Origin: Streptomyces sp. NBC_01689
GTDB taxonomy: Bacteria > Actinomycetota > Actinomycetes > Streptomycetales > Streptomycetaceae
Assembly: GCF_036250675.1 (NCBI RefSeq)
Contig: NZ_CP109592.1
Coordinates: 5,146,001-5,210,000 of the forward strand
Length of the DNA stretch: 64,000 bases
Direction of reading: 5' to 3'
Shown here: positions 59,262 through 64,000 of the stretch, in pieces
Layout of the letters: every line of letters begins with the position of its first letter
Position numbering within the stretch: position 1 is the first letter of the stretch
Made by a program: the position numbers and the translations under genes
Notes under the pieces: model-generated
What the model saw: the letters and a program-made list of their open reading frames with translations, nothing else
The model's database searches: none
What the model was told of the DNA's origin: nothing

Positions 59262-61558
59262 CGACGCAGCCCGACAGGACCAGGAACGGCGCCGGGGGCG
59301 CCGCACCGGCGGACGGCGGGTCCGCCGGGGACTCCGCCCCCGCCTGGGCGCCGCCCGCCCCCACGCACGCGCCGGAGCGGGCCGGCGTCACGCACCCGCC
59401 GGAGCCGGCCGGTCCCGCGGCCGTACCGGGGAGCGGTGAACCCGTCCGGCCCTTCCTCCACCGGCTCCGGCGGGGCAGGCCCGGGGACCCGCGCTGGGCA
59501 CGCCCCGCGTTCCTCGCGCTGCTGCTCGCCACCACGGTGCTGTACCTGTACGGCCTGAGCGCCTCCGGCTACGCCAACTCCTTCTACTCGGCGGCCGTCC
59601 AGGCCGGCAGCCAGAGCTGGAAGGCCTTCTTCTTCGGTTCGCTCGACTCGGCCAACGCCATCACCGTCGACAAGCCCCCGGCCTCGCTGTGGCCGATGGC
59701 CCTGTCGGTGCGGATCTTCGGCCTCAGCTCCTGGGCGATCCTCGTCCCCGAGGTGCTGATGGGCGTCGCCACGGTCGGCGTCCTGTACGCGGCCGTGCGC
59801 CGCCGGTTCAGCCCGGCGGCCGGGCTGATCGCGGGCGCGGTCTGCGCGCTGACCCCCGTCGCCGCGCTGATGTTCCGGTTCGACAACCCGGACGCGATGC
59901 TCGCGCTGCTGATGACCGTCACGGTCTACTGCGTGATCCGGGGCCTGGAGGACGGCCGCACGAAGTGGCTGGTGTGGGCGGGGGTCGCGGTCGGACTCGC
60001 GTTCCTCGCCAAGACGCTCCAGGCGTTCCTGATCCTGCCGCCGCTGGCCGTCCTGTACGCGGTCTGCGCGCCGGTGAGTCTCCGCAGGCGGTGCGCGCAG
60101 ATCGGTCTGTCGGCGGGGGCGATGCTCGTCGCCGGCGGCTGGTGGGTCGCGATCGTCGAGCTGTGGCCCGCGTCCTCGCGCCCCTACATCGGAGGCTCGC
60201 AGAACAACTCCTTCCTGGAGCTGACCTTCGGCTACAACGGACTCGGCCGGATCAGCGGCGACGAGACCGGCAGCGTCGGCGGCGGTGGCGGCGGAGGCGG
60301 CACCGGGCAGTGGGGCGAGACCGGCTGGGACCGGATGTTCAACTCCGAGAACGGCGGCCAGATCTCCTGGCTGCTGCCGGCGGCCCTGATCCTGCTGGTG
60401 GCGGGCCTCGTCCTCACCAGGAAGGCGCGGCGGACCGACCTGACGCGGGCCTCGTTCCTGGCCTGGGGCGGCTCACTGCTGATGACCATGCTCGTCTTCA
60501 GCTACATGGCCGGCATCTTCCATCAGTACTACACGGTGGCGCTGGCCCCCTACATCGCCGCCGTGGTCGGCATGGGCGCTACGGTGCTGTGGGAGGAGCG
60601 GGGCAGGGTGTGGGCGTCGCTCACGCTGGCCTCCGCCGCCACCGCCTCCGCCGCCTGGGGGTACGTCCTCCTCCACCGCACCCCCGACTACCTGCCCTGG
60701 CTCAAGTGGGTGGTCCTCGTGGGCGGGCTGGCGGGCGCGCTCGGCCTGATCTTCGTGACCCGTCTCGGCCGCACCCTCGCACTGGCGACCGCGGGGCTGA
60801 GCTTCGCGGCGGCGGTCGCGGGCCCGGCGGCGTACACCCTCTCCACGGTGGACACCGGGCACTCCGGCTCCATCGTGACGGCCGGTCCGGCCGGGGCGAG
60901 CTCGATGGGCGGGCCCGGCGGAGGCCGTGGCGGGATGCGGGGCGGCCTCCCCGGCGGCGGCCAGAACCGGCAGCCCGGAAACGGCGCCGGCAACGGGCAG
61001 CAGGGCGGCGGCACGGGCGGACTCCCGGGCGGCACCGGCGGGTTCCCCGGCCAGAACCAGCAGGGCAACGGGAACACCCAGGGCAACGGCGCGGGCGGCG
61101 GTACCCGGGGCGGGAATCCGTGGGGCGCCCTGCCCGGCGGCGGGACCGGTGAGGGCGGCCCGCGGGGAGGCGGCGGCGCGGGCGGACTGCTGAACGGGGC
61201 GAACGTCAGCTCCGAGGCGAGGGCGCTGCTGTCGAAGGACGCCGGCGACTACACCTGGGCGGCCGCGGCCGTCGGCTCCCAGAACTCGGCGAGCTACCAA
61301 CTGGCGACCGGCAAGCCGGTGATGGCGATCGGCGGCTTCAACGGCACCGATCCGTCGCCGACCCTGGCCCAGTTCAAGAAGTACGTGACCGACGGGAAGA
61401 TCCACTACTTCATCTCGGGCGGGGGCATGGGCGGCGGCATGGGCGACGGCGCGAACTCCTCGGCCTCCTCGCGGATCAGCTCCTGGGTCACCGCCAACTT
61501 CAAGGAGGTGACGGTCGGTTCGGCCACCTTCTACGACCTGACGCAGCCGACGGGCTGA
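59258..61558 (+). CDS. GT39/ArnT-like membrane glycosyltransferase
   Basis: The 766-residue polytopic protein has a 75-residue Pro/Gly/Ala-rich cytoplasmic start, then about 11 membrane helices of the PMT/ArnT (GT-C) fold, with the first external loop SGYANSFYSAAVQAGS ... SANAITVDKPPASLW and MFRFDNPDAMLALLM. It ends with an exported region: a 100-residue Gly/Asn/Gln-rich linker (residues about 545-650) and a compact C-terminal domain (KPVMAIGGFNGTDPSPTLAQF, HYFISGGGMGGG). Such enzymes take a sugar from polyprenyl phosphate, here presumably made by the preceding GT2-GtrA protein, and move it to an outer-surface acceptor. Confidence 0.88.
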   Translation: MTTQPDRTRNGAGGAAPADGGSAGDSAPAWAPPAPTHAPERAGVTHPPEPAGPAAVPGSGEPVRPFLHRLRRGRPGDPRWARPAFLALLLATTVLYLYGLSASGYANSFYSAAVQAGSQSWKAFFFGSLDSANAITVDKPPASLWPMALSVRIFGLSSWAILVPEVLMGVATVGVLYAAVRRRFSPAAGLIAGAVCALTPVAALMFRFDNPDAMLALLMTVTVYCVIRGLEDGRTKWLVWAGVAVGLAFLAKTLQAFLILPPLAVLYAVCAPVSLRRRCAQIGLSAGAMLVAGGWWVAIVELWPASSRPYIGGSQNNSFLELTFGYNGLGRISGDETGSVGGGGGGGGTGQWGETGWDRMFNSENGGQISWLLPAALILLVAGLVLTRKARRTDLTRASFLAWGGSLLMTMLVFSYMAGIFHQYYTVALAPYIAAVVGMGATVLWEERGRVWASLTLASAATASAAWGYVLLHRTPDYLPWLKWVVLVGGLAGALGLIFVTRLGRTLALATAGLSFAAAVAGPAAYTLSTVDTGHSGSIVTAGPAGASSMGGPGGGRGGMRGGLPGGGQNRQPGNGAGNGQQGGGTGGLPGGTGGFPGQNQQGNGNTQGNGAGGGTRGGNPWGALPGGGTGEGGPRGGGGAGGLLNGANVSSEARALLSKDAGDYTWAAAAVGSQNSASYQLATGKPVMAIGGFNGTDPSPTLAQFKKYVTDGKIHYFISGGGMGGGMGDGANSSASSRISSWVTANFKEVTVGSATFYDLTQPTG

Positions 61559-61587
61559 CCCTGGAGGGTTGCGCGACCCCCGTGTGC

Positions 61588-61620
61588 GGTGGCGCCGGAG
61601 CGATCGGGCTCCGGGCCACC
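61588..61620 (+). terminator. Terminator of the two-component/glycosyltransferase operon
   Basis: The stem GGTGGCG-CCGGAGC / GCTCCGG-GCCACC, with one bulge, lies 30 bp after the last stop. Confidence 0.75.
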
Positions 61621-61824
61621 GCACGCCCGCGTGCGGCGCCTCGCCGGCGGTACCGGCCGATGGCGCCCGCCCACGCCGGTCGCGGAGTTGCCCGGGTGGG
61701 CGGAGGGGGCAGACTCCGCGGTGGCGGCTTCCGCGGAGCACGCGCTTAGCATCGAGGAGGACGGACGGGAGCGTCCCGGCCCGCCGCGAGTGACCGCAGT
61801 CCCCCGTTCCGAGGAAGGTACGCC

Positions 61825-62610
61825 ATGGTGAGGGCAGCCGACCGGGCCGAGCGTCCGGCGCGGACCAGTGTCTGGCTGGAGGGCAAGGCCCCCCGGGGCG
61901 GTGCGGCACGCGGCGGTGGTCAGCCTTCCGGGCTCGACCGGGACCGGATCACCGAGGTCACGGTACGGCTGCTGGACGCCGAGGGGATGGCGGGGTTCTC
62001 CATGCGCCGGCTGGCCGCCGAGCTGAACGTCACGGCGATGTCGGTGTACTGGTACGTGGACACCAAGGACGACCTGCTCGAACTCGCCCTGGACGCGGTC
62101 TTCGGCGAACTGGCGCTGCCCGAGGCCGAGTCGGGCGAGGACTGGCGCGACCAGCTGCGTTCCGTCGCCGTCGGCTACCGCGCGCTGCTGGTCCGCCACC
62201 CCTGGGTGTCACCGCTCATCGGCACGTTCCTGAACATCGGCCCGCACTATCTGGCCTTCTCGCTCTGCGTCCGCAAGGTGGTCCGCAGCACGGGTCTGCC
62301 GCCCCACGGGCAGATGGGCGCGCTCTCCGCGGTCTTCCAGTTCGTGTACGGCTTCGGCACCATCGAGGGCCACTTCGTGCAGCGCTGCGCCTCGGCCGGC
62401 ATGAGCCAGGAGGAGTACTTCCGGCAGGCCATGAGTACGATCAGTGCACAGCCGCAGTTCTCGGTCGACCTGGAGAGCGCCGCGGACCTGATCGAGGCCC
62501 GCGGCGGCGACACGGTCGAGGAGATGCGCGAACGCGACTTCACGTTCGCCCTGGAGACGCTCATCGCGGGCATCGAGACGATGACGGCCCGCGGCGCGGA
62601 CACGCCCTGA
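61825..62610 (+). CDS. TetR-family transcriptional regulator (TetR_C type)
   Basis: The 261-residue repressor has a 35-residue Gly/Arg-rich leader, then the TetR_N helix-turn-helix (ITEVTVRLLDAEGMAGFSMRRLAAELNVTAMSVYWYVDTKDDLLELALD). The C-terminal ligand/dimer region is of the tetracycline-repressor class (LRSVAVGYRALLVRHPWV, and the end FALETLIAGIETM). The ATG follows GAGGAAGGTACGCC. No efflux gene is adjacent; neighbours are a glycosyltransferase operon and a convergent PPOX enzyme, so its target is not evident. Confidence 0.9.
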   Translation: MVRAADRAERPARTSVWLEGKAPRGGAARGGGQPSGLDRDRITEVTVRLLDAEGMAGFSMRRLAAELNVTAMSVYWYVDTKDDLLELALDAVFGELALPEAESGEDWRDQLRSVAVGYRALLVRHPWVSPLIGTFLNIGPHYLAFSLCVRKVVRSTGLPPHGQMGALSAVFQFVYGFGTIEGHFVQRCASAGMSQEEYFRQAMSTISAQPQFSVDLESAADLIEARGGDTVEEMRERDFTFALETLIAGIETMTARGADTP

Positions 62611-62656
62611 GGGCTGTCCCGCTCGCCCCGGTGCCGGTGGCCGCGGGGCGGTGTCC

Positions 62657-63127
62657 TCAGTCCTGGGACGACAGCCGGGCCGGGAAGCCGCCCGTCGCGA
62701 CCGGGCCCCACTTCTCGGGGGTGATCCGGATGATCGACTTCCCCTGCTTGCGCATCGCCTCGCGGTACTCGTCCCAGTCCGGGTGCTCGCCCGCGATGTT
62801 CCGGTAGTACTCGACGAGGGGTTCGACGGAGTCCGGTGAGTCGATGACCTCGGCGGTACCGTCGATCTGGACCCACGGCCCGTTCCAGTCGTCGCTCAGC
62901 ACGATCAGGCTGACGCGCTCGTCCCGCTTGGCGTTGCGGGTCTTGGCGCGCTCGGGGTAGGTCGAGACGACGATGCGGCCGGCGTCGTCGACCCCGCAGG
63001 TCAACGGCGAGCCCTGGGGGCTGCCGTCGGCCCGGCGGGTGAGCAGGACGGCGCGGTGGCGCGGGCGGACGAAGTCCAGCAGTTCGTCGCGGGATACGGA
63101 GGTGTTCGTCGCGATGTTCGGTGCCAT
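62657..63127 (-). CDS. PPOX-class F420/FMN-dependent enzyme
   Basis: The 156-residue split-beta-barrel protein is of the pyridoxamine-phosphate-oxidase-like, F420-dependent (TIGR03618-type) group. It has LLDFVRPRHRAVLLTRRADGSPQGSPLTCGVDDAGRI, then TYPERAKTRNAKRDERVSLIVL and WVQIDGTAEVID, the typical cofactor-binding order, ending with SIIRITPEKWGP. It is cytoplasmic and probably reduces a quinone or similar compound; the substrate is unknown. It is convergent with the TetR gene and 58 bp upstream of the YceI-family stop side. Confidence 0.9.
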   Translation of the reverse strand: MAPNIATNTSVSRDELLDFVRPRHRAVLLTRRADGSPQGSPLTCGVDDAGRIVVSTYPERAKTRNAKRDERVSLIVLSDDWNGPWVQIDGTAEVIDSPDSVEPLVEYYRNIAGEHPDWDEYREAMRKQGKSIIRITPEKWGPVATGGFPARLSSQD

Positions 63128-63185
63128 GAGGGCAGCCTAAGCGCTCGCCCGCGCACCGGAACGGGGCGCCGCGGGGGGTGTCGTC

Positions 63186-64000
63186 TCACATCTGCGGCAG
63201 CGATCCGCCCTGCACCGCCTGGACGTCCAGTTCCACCTTCAGCGTGGTGCCGATCGCGGAGATGCCCGCCTGTACGACCTGGTTGTAGTTCATCGCGAAG
63301 TCCTCACGGTGGAGCTCCGCCGTCGCACGGAAGGCGGCGCGGGTGCCGCCCCACGGGTCCGCGCCGGTGCCCAGGTAGGCGAGGTCCAGGTCCACGGGGC
63401 GTACGACGCCGTGCAGGGTCAGCTCGCCGTGGACGGTCCAGCGGTCGGAGCCGGCCGGGGTCAGACCGGTGGAACGGTAGGTGATCAGCGGGTACGTCTC
63501 GACGTCCAGGAAGTCGGGGGACCTCAGGTGCCCGTCGCGCATCCCGTTGCCCGTGTCGATGGAGGCGGCCTGGATCACGGCCTCGACCCGGGACTTGGCC
63601 ACCTCGTCCGGGGCGATCTCGATGGTGGCCGAGAAGTCGGTGAACCGGCCGTGCACGCTGGAGATGCCCAGGTGCTGGGCGACGGCGCCCACCGAGGAGT
63701 GGGCGGGGTCGACGGTCCAGGGGCCGGGCGGGGGCAGCTCGGTGCCGCCCTGCCGGGCGAGGACCACGGTGCTGATCTCGGCCCGGCCGCCCGCCGTGAC
63801 GATCGCGCTGGAGGCGGCGGGCGCGTACCCGACCGCGGTGACGATCACGGTGTACGCGCCGGGCGCCAGCTCGCCCGCGTCCCGTACGGCGCCCTCGGCG
63901 TCCGCCTCGGCCCGCAGCACCTGCGTCCCGGTCATGTCGGTGACCGTGACGACCGCGTGCGACACGGCCCATCCGTCCCGGGTACGAATCCGTGCGGTCA
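63186..64000 (-). CDS. YceI-family protein with N-terminal carboxypeptidase-regulatory-like domain, truncated
   Basis: The frame is still open at the right edge, so the true start lies beyond 64000. Visible are a carboxypeptidase-regulatory/Big-like beta domain (AVVTVTDMTGTQVLRAEADAEG ... GAYTVIVTAVGYAP) followed by a complete YceI domain of about 170 residues (WTVDPAHSSVGAVAQHLGISSVHGRF, IDTGNGMRDGHLRSPDFLDVETYP, FAMNYNQVVQAG). YceI proteins bind polyisoprenoids in a beta-barrel. A GTG at 63965 could be read as a start, but the residues before it (RTRDGWA) continue the same domain, so it is not chosen. Confidence 0.85.
   Translation of the reverse strand, partial: TARIRTRDGWAVSHAVVTVTDMTGTQVLRAEADAEGAVRDAGELAPGAYTVIVTAVGYAPAASSAIVTAGGRAEISTVVLARQGGTELPPPGPWTVDPAHSSVGAVAQHLGISSVHGRFTDFSATIEIAPDEVAKSRVEAVIQAASIDTGNGMRDGHLRSPDFLDVETYPLITYRSTGLTPAGSDRWTVHGELTLHGVVRPVDLDLAYLGTGADPWGGTRAAFRATAELHREDFAMNYNQVVQAGISAIGTTLKVELDVQAVQGGSLPQM

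Overview
The window is very GC-rich actinobacterial DNA, almost certainly from a Streptomyces chromosome. Support comes from the strong G/C bias at third codon positions, the frequent GTG starts and 4-bp start/stop overlaps, and a near-absence of TTA codons. The gene content also fits: a serS-pheA block, a DtpA/Sco/ECuC copper operon, a subtilisin-inhibitor-like protein, SpoIIE-type phosphatase and stand-alone HATPase regulators. The left third looks like conserved core chromosome; the right half is more accessory.

Layout. 1-2845: ABC-2 exporter genes. 2948-3906: a small orphan protein, a candidate 20-residue ORF, tRNA-Ser(GCU) and two short-unit repeat tracts. 3907-7531: HAD phosphatase, serS and pheA on the minus strand; the serS/pheA gap carries a dense cluster of DnaA-box-like 9-mers. 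7598-14015: a minus-strand copper block (dye-decolourising peroxidase, CopC-CopD fusion, PCuAC chaperone, Sco, YcnI and a Met/His-rich membrane protein). 14249-20884: anti-sigma-like ATPase, MFS transporter with MocR regulator, aminopeptidase P and a SpoIIE-type phosphatase. 21367-30138: two primase-polymerase-like proteins (one lacking the metal DxD, one with a LexA-like site at its start), SEC-C/DUF5926 protein, HATPase, GDPD, HtrA-type protease, tRNA-Ser(UGA), an acidic polyasparagine secreted protein and a GNAT enzyme.

31045-35972 is a tightly coupled five-gene operon (two acyl-CoA dehydrogenases, MaoC-DUF35 fusion, MaoC hydratase, Ltp2-like aldolase). It matches the mycobacterial igr set for removing the last three carbons of a steroid side chain. 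It is preceded by a palindromic operator and has a TTA (bldA-type) codon in its first gene. An ECF sigma factor and an acyl-CoA ligase follow. 38935-43212 encodes a 1425-residue PAS/pseudokinase/receiver protein with a very long disordered linker.

44447-46752 holds tRNA-Ser(GCU) and tRNA-Arg(ACG). The 3' part of tRNA-Arg, from the anticodon loop onward, is duplicated 1,909 bp downstream, so it brackets a mini-island whose only clear gene is a Gly-rich secreted RTX protein. 46819-51724: two divergent secreted beta-propeller proteins (Ig-like repeats; CWB2 repeats). 52084-54161: DUF1398 and MarR genes, a 19-copy heptanucleotide minisatellite and a DUF2797 protein. 54341-61558: an amidohydrolase, then a two-component system in an operon with two membrane glycosyltransferases. 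61825-64000: TetR regulator, PPOX-class flavin/F420 enzyme and a YceI protein cut by the window edge.

No integrase, transposase, CRISPR array or biosynthetic megasynthase was found. The most unusual items are the tRNA-Arg-bounded mini-island, the DnaA-box cluster, the igr-like operon with its TTA codon, and the several tandem-repeat tracts in gene borders.
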